Counted from the stretch's first letter, positions 8,979-17,653 are shown. The stretch is 64,000 bases of DNA from an uncultured Eubacteriales bacterium (GCA_900545815.1 URAM01000001.1:124001-188000), one strand, 5' to 3'. A program made the numbers and translations. Notes: generated by a model not told the origin, from the sequence alone.

Positions 8979-10078
8979 GCGTTCTCTCCCTTATTTGCCG
9001 CTGCTTCCTGTGCCTGCCAGCTGGCGATGAGCCGCTGGTACATCTGGGGCAGATCCAATTCCGGCTCCCAGCCCAGTCCACGGAGCTTGTCTCCGCTGAG
9101 CCGCATCTTCACATCGGGGGCGTAGCCGTATTGCAGGGCGTCCTTCGGGATGTCGAAGCGCACCTGGATCTTGCCGCCGCTCTGGTCGGCGATCATCTGC
9201 GCCATATCTCGAATACGAATGTTGGTCTTTTCGTTGGCCACGTTGTACGCCTCACCGTTGACGCCACGAAGCAAAATGGTCAGCAGACCCCGCACGCAGT
9301 CGCAGGTAGCGCAGTAGTTGCCATAGGACTTGCCCTCAGTATGCAGCACGATGTCCTCACCCTTCATCAGACTCCGAGCGAACTGGGCGAACACACGCCC
9401 CTCGCTGGTGCTCACCCCAGCGCCGAAGGTCTGCGCCAGGCGGGCAATTTTCACCGGCAGCTGATACTCATGGGCGTAAGCCGCACACAGGCACTCACAC
9501 ATCCGCTTCCCCTCCGGGTAGCAGCTGCGCACCTGGAGCACATCCACCCGTCCGTAGTCGGACTCGGTGACGCAGGGCAGGGCGGGGTCAGGGGTGCCGT
9601 ACATCTCCATGGAGGAGATGTAGACCATGGAGGTGACCTGCTTGGCCACGGCGAATTTCAAAATCTGTTCCGTGCCGCCGATGGCGGTGGCGATGGTCTC
9701 CACCGGACGGGTCACCATCTCCTTGGAGGCGGTAACGCTGGCGCCGTGGATGATATAGTCCACCGCACCGTCATAGACGATGGGTTCCCGCACATCACCG
9801 ATGACCAGAGCCACGTCCCCACGTTCCAGCAGGGAGCCGTAGATTTTTTTTGCCTTGTCAGCGCTGCGCACCATGGCCAGAATGGTCATTTGGCAGTTGT
9901 GAATACGGTTGATGGCGGCCAGGGCACGGACGGCATAGGAGCCGACCAATCCGGTGGCGCCGGTGACCAAGATGGTCTTATGGGAAAAGGCGTTCCAGTC
10001 CAGGCCGCAGGCGGCGATGTGCTCCAATTCCTGCTGACAGACTGGATCCTTGGGGTGTTCGATACAAGTAGTCATCAT
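8975..10078 (-). CDS. NAD(P)-dependent epimerase/dehydratase, extended SDR
   Basis: Rossmann oxidoreductase with TGATGLVGS (nucleotide binding) and a YPEGK catalytic Tyr-x3-Lys. About 367 residues from the ATG at 10078, which has an AGGAG upstream at somewhat long spacing. A TTG at 10108 overlapping the preceding stop would add 10 residues. It lies between a cytidylyltransferase and a CDP-alditol phosphotransferase. By analogy with Bcs1/TarJ-type pairs it could supply the reduced sugar phosphate, but its fold is closer to nucleotide-sugar decarboxylases and epimerases, so the substrate is open. Confidence 0.8.
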   Translation of the reverse strand: MMTTCIEHPKDPVCQQELEHIAACGLDWNAFSHKTILVTGATGLVGSYAVRALAAINRIHNCQMTILAMVRSADKAKKIYGSLLERGDVALVIGDVREPIVYDGAVDYIIHGASVTASKEMVTRPVETIATAIGGTEQILKFAVAKQVTSMVYISSMEMYGTPDPALPCVTESDYGRVDVLQVRSCYPEGKRMCECLCAAYAHEYQLPVKIARLAQTFGAGVSTSEGRVFAQFARSLMKGEDIVLHTEGKSYGNYCATCDCVRGLLTILLRGVNGEAYNVANEKTNIRIRDMAQMIADQSGGKIQVRFDIPKDALQYGYAPDVKMRLSGDKLRGLGWEPELDLPQMYQRLIASWQAQEAAANKGENA

Positions 10079-10104
10079 GATTTTTTGCAACTCCTGCTGG
10101 GCGA

Positions 10105-10833
10105 TCAATAGCCAAAGATCTGTTTGTTTTCCTGTGCCTCTACAAAGGACTTGAACATATAATAGTCGGAGGGGGTGGTGATCTTAATGTTCTCCGCCGG
10201 CCCAGTGACCGTGTAGAGGGTGTGACCGTACTCCATCATCATGCTGGCCGAGTCGATGAAATCGCCCCGTCCTTCGGAAATGGCGCGGCAGTGAGCGCCA
10301 TACAGGTCGCCCAGCCGGAAGCTCTGAGGGGCGCGCGCCATAGCACAGCGCTGACGGGGGATGATCTGCTGGATGGTGTTGTCTCCATCGCTCTCGTCCA
10401 TCATCATGATGGTTTCAATGGCGCTGCTGGTGGTGATGGCGTTGCCATGGGCCTGGACGCAGGCGATATTGTCGGTGATGACCTGAGCGTTGACCAAAGG
10501 GCGCACTCCGTCATGCACCAGTACGATGGTGTCCTCTGGACAATGCTCATGGAGCGCCTTGAGGCCGTTGCAGATAGACTCCTGACCGGAGGAACCGCCG
10601 GGGACGACCCAGTGAACCTTGGTGAAGTTGTTCTTCTTCAGCAGCAGCTTCAGGTGGTCGATCCAGCTGGCGATGCAGACAACAACGATGACATCAATGT
10701 CCGGGTGGTATTCAAACTGCTCCAATGTATAGAGAATGATAGGCTTGCCATGGAGGGGCAGGAACTGCTTGGGCATGGTCTTGATGTTCATGCGAGTGCC
10801 CGTACCGCCGGCAAAAATCAATGCAGCATTCAT
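10105..10833 (-). CDS. IspD/TarI-family cytidylyltransferase
   Basis: Makes CDP-alditol from CTP and an alditol phosphate: ribitol-5-phosphate in TarI, methylerythritol phosphate in IspD. 242 residues from the ATG at 10833, with AAAGGA upstream; the longer frame has no SD. Seen: N-terminal AGGTGTRM and PKQFLPL (CTP site), the HDGVRPLV motif, and PQSF. Because it leads an operon with an SDR and a CDP-glycerol-type polymerase, TarI-like function in teichoic-acid or capsule synthesis is more likely than isoprenoid synthesis, but sequence alone does not exclude IspD. Confidence 0.8.
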   Translation of the reverse strand: MNAALIFAGGTGTRMNIKTMPKQFLPLHGKPIILYTLEQFEYHPDIDVIVVVCIASWIDHLKLLLKKNNFTKVHWVVPGGSSGQESICNGLKALHEHCPEDTIVLVHDGVRPLVNAQVITDNIACVQAHGNAITTSSAIETIMMMDESDGDNTIQQIIPRQRCAMARAPQSFRLGDLYGAHCRAISEGRGDFIDSASMMMEYGHTLYTVTGPAENIKITTPSDYYMFKSFVEAQENKQIFGY

Positions 10834-10882
10834 AAAAACACGCTTTCCTTTGTCGAAATAGGGGTGGGATACATATTGTTTT

Positions 10883-10910
10883 ATTATAACACAGGGAGGG
10901 GAAAAGTCCA
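10883..10910 (-). promoter_or_regulatory. Sigma-A promoter of the cytidylyltransferase operon
   Basis: On the minus strand: TGGACT, 16-bp spacer, TATAAT, about 50 bases upstream of the ATG at 10833. Confidence 0.75.
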
Positions 10911-11202
10911 CCTGTTTTTTGGAAGGTAGCACGGCACCGTTACAAAAAGAGGTTCCGTTCCAAGTGTCCTGCACGCTGTATGGCGGGACACACAAGGGAG
11001 CGGTTTGGATGGTTCGAGCGGAATTCTTGCGGTAAATTGTGCTAAATCTTGAAAAGGTCGGATGGAACAGAACTGTTCATGACGCTGAAAAGAAAAAAAT
11101 ATGCAGATTTTTTGTGAAATAGGGTAGATTTTACGGGAAATATCCGTTAGAATAATGGAGTTGAAAGAAGAACTTGCAAATTTTTATAAGGAGGAATCTT
11201 CT

Positions 11203-12417
11203 GTGAATCCTATTATGTGTGCAGGCAGAATGAAGAAAGTCCATTCTGATATCCGTGGTCCTATCTTCCAGGAAGCAAACCGCATGAGCGCCGCCGGTAT
11301 CCCCATTTTGAAGCTGAACACCGGCAATCCTGCAACCTTTGGTTTCAAGATGCCCGACTCCGTCCGCAACGCTCTGGTAGAGAATGCGGATAAAGCCGTT
11401 GCTTACTGCGACCTGAAAGGTATGCCCGCCGCCCGTGAGGCCATCTGGGCTTATGAACAGAGCAAGGGCATCACCAGCTTTACTCCTGACGATATCTACA
11501 TCGGCAACGGCGTCAGCGAACTGGCTCCCATGTGCCTGACCGCTCTGCTCAACCCCGGCGATGAGATTTTGATCCCGTCCCCCAGCTACTCCCTGTGGAC
11601 CAACGCCGCTTATCTGGCGGAAGCCACGCCGGTGTTCTACCGCTGCCACCAGGAGAACAACTGGCAGCCCGACCCCGAGGAGATCAAGAGCCTGATCACC
11701 GAGCGCACCCGTGCCATCCTCATCATCAACCCCAACAACCCTACCGGTGTCATCTATGGCCCCGAACTGCTGAAGGAACTGGTGGAAGTGGCTCGGGAGA
11801 ACAAGCTGCTCATCTTCAGCGATGAAATTTATGATCGTCTGCTGCTGGGCGATGCCGTTCATGTGTCCACCGCCTCCCTGTGCCCCGACCTGCCCGTCAT
11901 CACCTTCAACGGCCTGTCCAAGAGCCATGTGGTCTGCGGCTTCCGCTGCGGCTGGATGTGCGTCAGCGGCCCCGATGAGCTGACCAAGGACTATAAGGCA
12001 GCCTTGACCGCTCTGGCTGCCATGCGTCTGTGCGGCAACGCCCTGACCCAGTTGGTCATCCCCGCCGCCCTGGAGGACTCCGCCTACACCAAGCAGATGA
12101 TGAGTCCCGGCGGCCGTCTGTACGAACAGAGCAAGGCTGCCTGTGACGCCCTGGAAAAAATCCCCGGCCTGACCTTCGTCCGCAACCAGGCTGCGTTTTA
12201 TGTTTTCCCCAAGCTGGACATCGAACAGTTCGGAATCACCGACGACCGGAAGTTCGCCCTGGATCTGCTCCACGAGAAGCACATCCTGCTGGTGGCCGGC
12301 AGCGGCTTCGACTGGCCCGAACCCGACCACTTCCGTCTGGTTCTGCTGCCTGAGGCACAGGAGCTGAAGAAGGCCATCGAAGACATCGGCGACTTCCTGA
12401 GCACCTATCATCAGTGA
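11203..12417 (+). CDS. alaA: Alanine aminotransferase, AlaA type
   Basis: PLP enzyme interconverting pyruvate/glutamate and alanine/2-oxoglutarate. The GTG at 11203 follows AAGGAGG at 8-base spacing and gives 404 residues, almost the length of E. coli AlaA. An ATG at 11155 has no SD. Landmarks closely match AlaA: DIRGP near the start, LNTGNPATFGF, YIGNGVSEL, NPNNPTG, SDEIYD, the PLP lysine in FNGLSKSH (about residue 239), the arginine-bearing PDHFRLV, and an ending in YHQ. It is monocistronic, with a terminator 35 bases downstream. Confidence 0.93.
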   Translation: MNPIMCAGRMKKVHSDIRGPIFQEANRMSAAGIPILKLNTGNPATFGFKMPDSVRNALVENADKAVAYCDLKGMPAAREAIWAYEQSKGITSFTPDDIYIGNGVSELAPMCLTALLNPGDEILIPSPSYSLWTNAAYLAEATPVFYRCHQENNWQPDPEEIKSLITERTRAILIINPNNPTGVIYGPELLKELVEVARENKLLIFSDEIYDRLLLGDAVHVSTASLCPDLPVITFNGLSKSHVVCGFRCGWMCVSGPDELTKDYKAALTALAAMRLCGNALTQLVIPAALEDSAYTKQMMSPGGRLYEQSKAACDALEKIPGLTFVRNQAAFYVFPKLDIEQFGITDDRKFALDLLHEKHILLVAGSGFDWPEPDHFRLVLLPEAQELKKAIEDIGDFLSTYHQ

Positions 12418-12451
12418 TCTTTGGAACGTTTCTCTATTCCTTTCATTTTCG

Positions 12452-12481
12452 CCAGCCGGCATCGTTTCCGATGTCGGCTGG
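12452..12481 (+). terminator. Intrinsic terminator of alaA
   Basis: Thirteen-base arms starting CCAGCCGGCATCG with one G-U pair, TTTC loop, then TCTTTTTT. Confidence 0.9.
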
Positions 12482-12511
12482 TCTTTTTTGCGTTAAGGAC
12501 GGGAAGGGGGG

Positions 12512-12566
12512 TTGACAAGTAAACGAACGTTTACTATAATAGCATACGAAGTGAACGAACGTTTAC
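12512..12566 (+). promoter_or_regulatory. Strong promoter with two TetR-type operators
   Basis: TTGACA (12512-12517), 17-bp spacer, TATAAT (12535-12540). The spacer is almost filled by an inverted repeat, GTAAACG-AA-CGTTTAC (12519-12534). A second copy with one mismatch (12551-12566) covers the expected transcription start. Repeat-to-repeat distance is 32 bp, about three helical turns, so two dimers could sit on one face. Such short palindromes are typical of TetR/AcrR repressors. No regulator gene is adjacent. Confidence 0.88.
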
Positions 12567-12583
12567 CAAAAGGAGTGAAAATT

Positions 12584-13303
12584 ATGCACTACATCCGAAG
12601 CCGATGCTATGACACCCCCCAGTTCACCGAGAAGATGATGGGGCCCAACCCCATCAAGCTCACCGAAGAACTGATGCTGGAAAACCGGACGCCAAAAGGC
12701 GCTGTGGTCTGCGACCTGGGCAGCGGCCAGGGCATCACCTCGGCCTTCCTGGCACAGGAGTACGGCTTCCAGGTTTACGCTTGCGACCTGTGGAGCGATC
12801 CAGCGGAAAACCAGGCGCTTTTTGACCAGTTGGGATTGCCTCGCGAACAGCTCATCCCCGTCAAGGCGGACGCTCTCAATCTGCCTTTCGAGCCGGCCTT
12901 TTTCGATGCGGTGGTCAGCGTGGATTCCTATAACTACTTCGGCCGAGACCCGAACTTTTTGGGACAAAAGCTGCTGCCCTATGTGAAGCCCGATGGCTAC
13001 CTCTACTTCGCCATCCCCGGTATGAAGCGGGACTGCCATGACCACTTGCCACCGGAGCTGCTCCTGTCCTGGACGCCGGAGCAGCTGGAGTATATGCACG
13101 ACGTGGCCTATTGGCAGCATATGATCTCCCTGACTGATGGCATTGAAATTCTGTCCGTGGCAGAGATGGAGAGCAACGAGGAGGTGTGGCAGGATTGGCT
13201 GAAGCAGGAGAATGAGTACGCCATTGGCGACCGGAAAAGTATGGACGCCGGTGGGGGAAAGTACCTGAATTTCATCCAGATCGTGCTGAAAAAGTGTCAT
13301 TAA
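12584..13303 (+). CDS. Class I SAM-dependent methyltransferase
   Basis: 239 residues from the ATG at 12584, with AAAAGGAG upstream. The frame extends back to 12512 but that stretch is the promoter. SAM-binding motif I is VCDLGSGQGI, followed by an acidic YACDLW segment (motif II) and a DAVVSVDSYNYFG post-I region of the UbiE/Methyltransf_11 type. The substrate is unknown. Expression is probably kept off by a TetR-type repressor acting on the double operator, which suggests induction by a small molecule or stress. It stands alone between two terminators. Confidence 0.85.
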   Translation: MHYIRSRCYDTPQFTEKMMGPNPIKLTEELMLENRTPKGAVVCDLGSGQGITSAFLAQEYGFQVYACDLWSDPAENQALFDQLGLPREQLIPVKADALNLPFEPAFFDAVVSVDSYNYFGRDPNFLGQKLLPYVKPDGYLYFAIPGMKRDCHDHLPPELLLSWTPEQLEYMHDVAYWQHMISLTDGIEILSVAEMESNEEVWQDWLKQENEYAIGDRKSMDAGGGKYLNFIQIVLKKCH

Positions 13304-13324
13304 GCAAAGAATCCCCCCAAATGG

Positions 13325-13351
13325 AAAAGGAGTGCCTTAGGCACTCCTTTT
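13325..13351. terminator. Bidirectional terminator between methyltransferase and FN3/PepSY gene
   Basis: Perfect stem AAAAGGAGTGCC / GGCACTCCTTTT with a 3-base loop, between convergent genes. Confidence 0.88.
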
Positions 13352-13392
13352 CGTTTTATGCTTGACGAAATGGGATAGGATATGGTTCGTTC

Positions 13393-14289
13393 TCAGTCAT
13401 CCCACTCTTTTTCGTAGTCGATGATGGCACCGGTCTTAGCGTTGATCTCGTAGTCGTACTCATAGTTGCCGTAGTGGAATTCCACCTCGTAGACCATGAT
13501 GCCATGTTCCTTGTCCAGCTTTGCTTTCAGACCGCGGACTTTGCTCTCAGACAGAGCGGCGTGCTTCAGGGCGATGCGCTTGGCCTTGGCTGTGCCAATG
13601 TAGCCCTTAGAGGTGGAGGTGCTGGTGGACTTGCCGGTGGTCTTGGCTTTGCGGCTGTCGGAGAAGTCACCATAATACTTGGTATTTCCAACCGCTTTGT
13701 AAGCACGCACCTTGAACTTGTAGGTGACGCCGGATTTCAGGCCGCTGATGGTGGCGCTGGTGCCGCTGACGGTGGCCTTGCGGACGTACTTCTTGGCGGC
13801 GGAGTCATACAGGTAGACCTGGTACTTGCTGGCGCCCTTGGCCTTGCTCCACTTCAGGCTCACGCTGGTCTTGGTGGTCTTAGTCACTCTCAGGTTGTCT
13901 ACTTCATCGGGGGCGGTGTAGGTAGTGAGGGTAGCAGAGTAGGGGCCGTAGTAGGTGGTGCCGGATTTGGTCTTATCATAGGCACGGACGGCGAAGTGGT
14001 ACGTGGTGCCTGCCTTCAGATGCTCTACCTCGTAGCGGGTCTTGGAGGTGGTCTTAATCTTCTGCCACTTCTTGGTGTTAGTGTTGTAGCGGTAGAGAAG
14101 ATAGCCATCGGCACCGGAGACCTTTTTCCACCTGAGGGTCAGCTCATCCTCATCCCGTTCCACTACGGACAGGCCGGTGACCTGGTTCAGGTTAGCGGCG
14201 TAGGTGGAGAGGGCGGTGGTGGCGGTGCCGATGACCATCGAGGCGGCCAGGGCGGCGGCGGCCAGCTTGGAAAACAACTTCTTCTTCAT
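13393..14289 (-). CDS. Secreted protein with two fibronectin type III domains and a C-terminal PepSY domain
   Basis: 298 residues from the ATG at 14289, with AAGGAGG upstream. A Lys-rich Sec signal peptide (cleavage near residue 31) is followed by two FN3 domains (about 34-130 and 131-222, each with Trp-Lys and Tyr-x-Val/Phe-Arg-Ala-Tyr strands), a Ser/Thr linker and a PepSY domain (about 228-298). The acidic, Tyr-rich end of the PepSY domain (GNYEYDYEINAKTG) closely resembles that of the lipoprotein at 16503. It is transcribed divergently from the response regulator gene with a matching regulator box at its promoter, so it is probably a target of that two-component system. Its ligand is unknown. 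Confidence 0.85.
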   Translation of the reverse strand: MKKKLFSKLAAAALAASMVIGTATTALSTYAANLNQVTGLSVVERDEDELTLRWKKVSGADGYLLYRYNTNTKKWQKIKTTSKTRYEVEHLKAGTTYHFAVRAYDKTKSGTTYYGPYSATLTTYTAPDEVDNLRVTKTTKTSVSLKWSKAKGASKYQVYLYDSAAKKYVRKATVSGTSATISGLKSGVTYKFKVRAYKAVGNTKYYGDFSDSRKAKTTGKSTSTSTSKGYIGTAKAKRIALKHAALSESKVRGLKAKLDKEHGIMVYEVEFHYGNYEYDYEINAKTGAIIDYEKEWDD

Positions 14290-14344
14290 GTCGGGTTCCT
14301 CCTTCGGTTTGGTTTTGTGTCGGTTGTTTTGTTTCGATGGCGTT

Positions 14345-14447
14345 ATCATACCGGCGGAAAATGAGAAACACATGAGAAAAATGAAAAAATTTTTGCCGCT
14401 CACCCAGCCTGGTTCTCATGTTCTTCTCATCCTTTCTATGGTATACT
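14345..14447. promoter_or_regulatory. Divergent promoters with mirrored response-regulator direct repeats
   Basis: Plus strand: TTCTCAT at 14413-14419 and 14424-14430 (11-bp period), then 11 bases, then TATACT (14442-14447) for the regulator gene. Minus strand: the same heptamer twice (plus-strand ATGAGAA at 14361-14367 and 14372-14378, again 11-bp period), then 10 bases, then TATGAT (plus ATCATA, 14345-14350) for the FN3/PepSY gene. Each pair replaces a recognisable -35 box, which is typical of OmpR-family activators. Confidence 0.8.
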
Positions 14448-14479
14448 GATACAAACAAACAGGGAAGGAGGGCACAAAA

Positions 14480-15151
14480 ATGCGCATTTTAGTGGCAGAG
14501 GACGAACGGGATCTGAACGAAATCCTATGCAAAAAGCTCCGTTCCGAGGACTACTGCGTAGACGGCTGCTTTGACGGGGAGGAGGCGCTGGACTACCTGG
14601 CCAGCGTAGACTACGATGCGGTCATTTTGGACATCATGATGCCCAAGCGCAGCGGACTGGAAGTGGTGGAACAGCTCCGCCGCCAGGGCAACCAAACACC
14701 GGTGCTGTTCCTCACCGCCCGAGACAGCATTGATGACCGAGTGACCGGTCTGGACGCCGGAGCGGACGACTACCTGGTAAAACCCTTCGCCTTTGACGAG
14801 CTGTTAGCACGGCTTCGGGTGATGACTCGGAAACGGGGCGGGGAGCGGAGCAACCTGTTCACCATCGACGATCTGACCCTGGATATCCGCAGCAAACGGG
14901 TGGAGCGGGGCGGGGTAGAGCTGAAACTGTCCGCCAAGGAGTACGCCCTGCTGGAATACCTCATCCGCAATAAGGGCGTGGTGCTCTCCCGCATCCAGAT
15001 TGAGGAGAACATTTGGGGCTTTGACTACGAGGGCAGCTCCAATATCGTGGACGTCTACATCCGCTACCTCCGGCGGAAAATCGACAAAGACCACCCAGTA
15101 AAGCTCATCCACACCATCCGCGGCAGCGGATACGTCTTGAAATTGCCATGA
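14480..15151 (+). CDS. OmpR/PhoB-family response regulator
   Basis: 223 residues. The receiver domain has the acidic pair ED near residues 7-8, phospho-acceptor Asp51 (AVILDIMMP), a Thr in LFLTARD and Lys in YLVKPF. The C-terminal winged helix ends YIRYLRRKID and RGSGYVLKL. It has an SD site (GGAAGGAGG). The ATGA overlap with the histidine kinase indicates coupled translation. Its likely binding boxes are the TTCTCAT pairs upstream, implying autoregulation and control of the divergent PepSY gene. Confidence 0.94.
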   Translation: MRILVAEDERDLNEILCKKLRSEDYCVDGCFDGEEALDYLASVDYDAVILDIMMPKRSGLEVVEQLRRQGNQTPVLFLTARDSIDDRVTGLDAGADDYLVKPFAFDELLARLRVMTRKRGGERSNLFTIDDLTLDIRSKRVERGGVELKLSAKEYALLEYLIRNKGVVLSRIQIEENIWGFDYEGSSNIVDVYIRYLRRKIDKDHPVKLIHTIRGSGYVLKLP

Positions 15152-16506
15152 AGCGGAAGCGGCTGAGCATTAAAACGCGCGTCACCCTGTGGTATACCAC
15201 CTTGCTGGCCGTGCTGGTGGGGTTGGTGGTGGCGGCGGTGCTGGTCATGAGCGACTCTATGGAGGAGGTGCAGGCCAAAAAGCTGCTGGAGACCGCCGTC
15301 AACCACGCCGCCGACCTGTTGGTGTACGATGGGGAGGATGTGACCTTTTTGGAGCCGGTGGAAACCTACGAAAATGGGATATATCTGCTCTTTTATGATG
15401 AGAATTATCGGTTTTTAGATGGTTCCTGGCCGCAAAAGTTCCCAAACGGTGTGGACGCTGCCAACCGAGCGTTTCAGGCCATCCGGCGGGGAAACACCAC
15501 CTACTATGTCTACGATCACCTGTTGGAGTTTGCATCAGGCGGTGTGTGGATCCGCGGCATCTACGAAGCCACCGGCGCTCAGTTCATCTTGGACAATGTG
15601 GTACGGGTCATCCTCATCGCCTTACCGGCTCTGGCTGCTCTGGCCGCCCTAGGCGGATGGCTCATCACCCGCAACGCCTTTCGAGTGGTGGACGAGCTGC
15701 GCCAGCAGGCGAACAGCATTTCAGGTGGACAAGACCTGTCTCGCCGCATCCCAGTGAACGGGGAGCGGGATGAGCTGCATCGCCTGGCCGGAACGCTGAA
15801 CCGGATGTTCGACCGGTTGGAGGACTCCTTCCAGGCGGAGCAGCAGTTCATCTCCGATGTCTCCCATGAGCTGCGGACGCCCACGGCGGTCATCCTGGCC
15901 GAGTGCCAGTACGCCTTGGAATCTGGACAAATGGCAGAACAGACCGCCGCTCTGGAGGTCATCCAGCGGCAGGGGAAGCGGATGTCTCGGATGACCGAGG
16001 AGATGCTGACCTTGAGCCGGATGGAGCGGGGCCAGACCCAACTGGCACGGGAGGAGACCGACCTGACCGAGCTGGTGGAGGTCATCTGCGAGGATCAGCA
16101 GGAGCTGCTACCAGAGCATCTGACCCTCCGATGGGAGCTGGAACCGGTGACGGCGGAGGTGCATCAGGATATGATGATCCGCCTGGTCATCAACCTGCTC
16201 AACAACGCTGTCCGCTACGCCAAGTCGAAGATCATGGTCACCCTGACCTGTCAGAACGACACCGTGACCCTGACCGTAGCCGATGACGGTGCAGGCATTG
16301 CTCCGGAGCATCAGAAGCGAATTTTCCAGCGCTTTTATCAGGTAGAGGGCGATCGTACCCGAAAATCCGGTGGGCTGGGGCTGGGACTGGCCATGTGCGA
16401 TCAGATCATTCGCCAGCACGGCGGGCACATTTCGGTGGAAAGCACCTTGGGAGAAGGCAGTCGATTTCTCGTCACCTTTCCCGCCCGACAGGAGGAAACG
16501 ATATGA
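15148..16506 (+). CDS. Two-component sensor histidine kinase
   Basis: 452 residues. Two membrane segments (about 14-36 and 150-172) flank a roughly 110-residue extracellular sensor. A HAMP region, a HisKA domain with phospho-acceptor His near residue 240 (SDVSHELRTP), and a HATPase domain with N box NLLNNAVRYA, G1 DDGAGIA and G2 GGLGLGLAM follow. It overlaps both neighbours by four bases (ATGA), so regulator, kinase and PepSY lipoprotein form one tightly coupled operon. The signal is unknown. PepSY partners at the cell surface may modulate the sensor. Confidence 0.94.
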   Translation: MKRKRLSIKTRVTLWYTTLLAVLVGLVVAAVLVMSDSMEEVQAKKLLETAVNHAADLLVYDGEDVTFLEPVETYENGIYLLFYDENYRFLDGSWPQKFPNGVDAANRAFQAIRRGNTTYYVYDHLLEFASGGVWIRGIYEATGAQFILDNVVRVILIALPALAALAALGGWLITRNAFRVVDELRQQANSISGGQDLSRRIPVNGERDELHRLAGTLNRMFDRLEDSFQAEQQFISDVSHELRTPTAVILAECQYALESGQMAEQTAALEVIQRQGKRMSRMTEEMLTLSRMERGQTQLAREETDLTELVEVICEDQQELLPEHLTLRWELEPVTAEVHQDMMIRLVINLLNNAVRYAKSKIMVTLTCQNDTVTLTVADDGAGIAPEHQKRIFQRFYQVEGDRTRKSGGLGLGLAMCDQIIRQHGGHISVESTLGEGSRFLVTFPARQEETI

Positions 16507-16967
16507 AGAAACCAAGAGGTACTCTGCTGACGCTCATCCTATGTCTGTGTCTGACCGGATGCGTGACTGGCGGACAACACACCAGTCAGCCTGCCAATGC
16601 GGACGCTTCCCGCCCGCCCACCATGGGACAGCATAATACGGCGGAGCCGACCCAGTCCAATTCGGACAACACAGGCGCCGTCTCCGATGCCGCCCCTCAG
16701 CAGTCTGACGATCAGCCAGCATCGAGCGCAAAACCAGAGAGCACCGCGCCGGTGATGACCGGGTATCTCCCCAGAGGTGATGCCATCCAGATCGCCCTTG
16801 ACCACGCAGGCGTTGCGCAGGCAGACATTTATGACCTGTCCTGCAAGTTGGAGGAAGAAAACGGCGTGATGATTTATCAGGTGGAATTTGAGCATGGAGA
16901 GTATGAATATGAATACGAGATCGACGCCAAATCCGGCAAGATCTTGGATGTGGACATTGATGACTAA
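16503..16967 (+). CDS. PepSY-domain lipoprotein
   Basis: 154 residues. Signal peptide with a lipobox ending in Cys (CLCLTGC, lipidated Cys near residue 20), a long Ser/Gln/Pro/Asn-rich linker, and one PepSY domain (about 85-154). Its core EENGVMIYQVEFEHGEYEYEYEI region parallels the end of the divergent FN3/PepSY protein. The start overlaps the kinase stop. PepSY domains are often associated with inhibition or sensing at the cell envelope. Here the arrangement suggests an accessory sensor or feedback protein for the kinase (inference). Confidence 0.85.
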   Translation: MKKPRGTLLTLILCLCLTGCVTGGQHTSQPANADASRPPTMGQHNTAEPTQSNSDNTGAVSDAAPQQSDDQPASSAKPESTAPVMTGYLPRGDAIQIALDHAGVAQADIYDLSCKLEEENGVMIYQVEFEHGEYEYEYEIDAKSGKILDVDIDD

Positions 16968-16998
16968 AAAATCCACCAGAGATTCTGGTGGATTTTTT
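16966..16998 (+). terminator. Intrinsic terminator of the two-component operon
   Basis: AAAAAATCCACCAG / CTGGTGGATTTTTT, perfect 14-bp arms with a 5-base loop, overlapping the PepSY stop codon. Confidence 0.88.
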
Positions 16999-17071
16999 GC
17001 GCATAAAACCAGCGCTCTGCGGCAAACTGATGGAAACAGATGGAATTCCAAAAGGGGAGAGGGGAGTGCTT

Positions 17072-17647
17072 ATGAGACGGACATTGATCTTGGTGGACGT
17101 GCAAAACGGATTCCTGCACAACGCAGACAATCAGGTGATGGTACAGAAGATCCATCAGCTATTGAAGGAACAACTGTTCGATCGAGTCATCGCCACCCGT
17201 TATGTGAACACCGCCGGAAGCAACATCATCCGCCTGATGGGCTGGGATAAGCTGCTGACCGAGGCGGAACAGACCATCCCACCGGAGATTTTGGAGCATG
17301 TGGACTATGTAGATGAGAAGAGCGGCTACTCCGGCTACACTGAGACCATGCGGAAGTTTCTGCTTCAGGACAACGGGGACAAGTATCCAGAGGAGATTTT
17401 TTTGGCAGGGCTGGACTTGGGATGCTGCGTGCTGGAGACAGCCACGGACTTTTTCGAGGCGGGGGTGCGGCCCTTTGTGCTCACTGCCTATTGCAGCTGC
17501 GCCGGTGGGCAGGCGTATTTTGACGCTGCGCTCCTGTGCCTGGAGCACCTCATCGGCGCCCAGTATCTGATAACGGACGAAACCATTCAGACCAAGGAGC
17601 AGTTGGAACGGGTCATTCGGCAGGCCCAGCAGGCGAAGCCCTGTTAA
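17072..17647 (+). CDS. Isochorismatase-family cysteine hydrolase
   Basis: 191 residues from the ATG at 17072 (purine-rich GGGGAG upstream). Early catalytic Asp in LVDVQNGF and nucleophile Cys in GLDLGCCVLETA (about residue 118), the layout of nicotinamidase/isochorismatase-like hydrolases. The central part is less canonical and the substrate cannot be assigned; amide or thioester hydrolysis is the family norm. It stands alone between two terminators. Confidence 0.8.
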   Translation: MRRTLILVDVQNGFLHNADNQVMVQKIHQLLKEQLFDRVIATRYVNTAGSNIIRLMGWDKLLTEAEQTIPPEILEHVDYVDEKSGYSGYTETMRKFLLQDNGDKYPEEIFLAGLDLGCCVLETATDFFEAGVRPFVLTAYCSCAGGQAYFDAALLCLEHLIGAQYLITDETIQTKEQLERVIRQAQQAKPC

Positions 17648-17653
17648 CTGCGC

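Noticed and set aside
14204..14449. Plus-strand frame in the divergent promoter region upstream of the response regulator
   Set aside because: It covers the regulator boxes and the antisense of a signal peptide; no SD.
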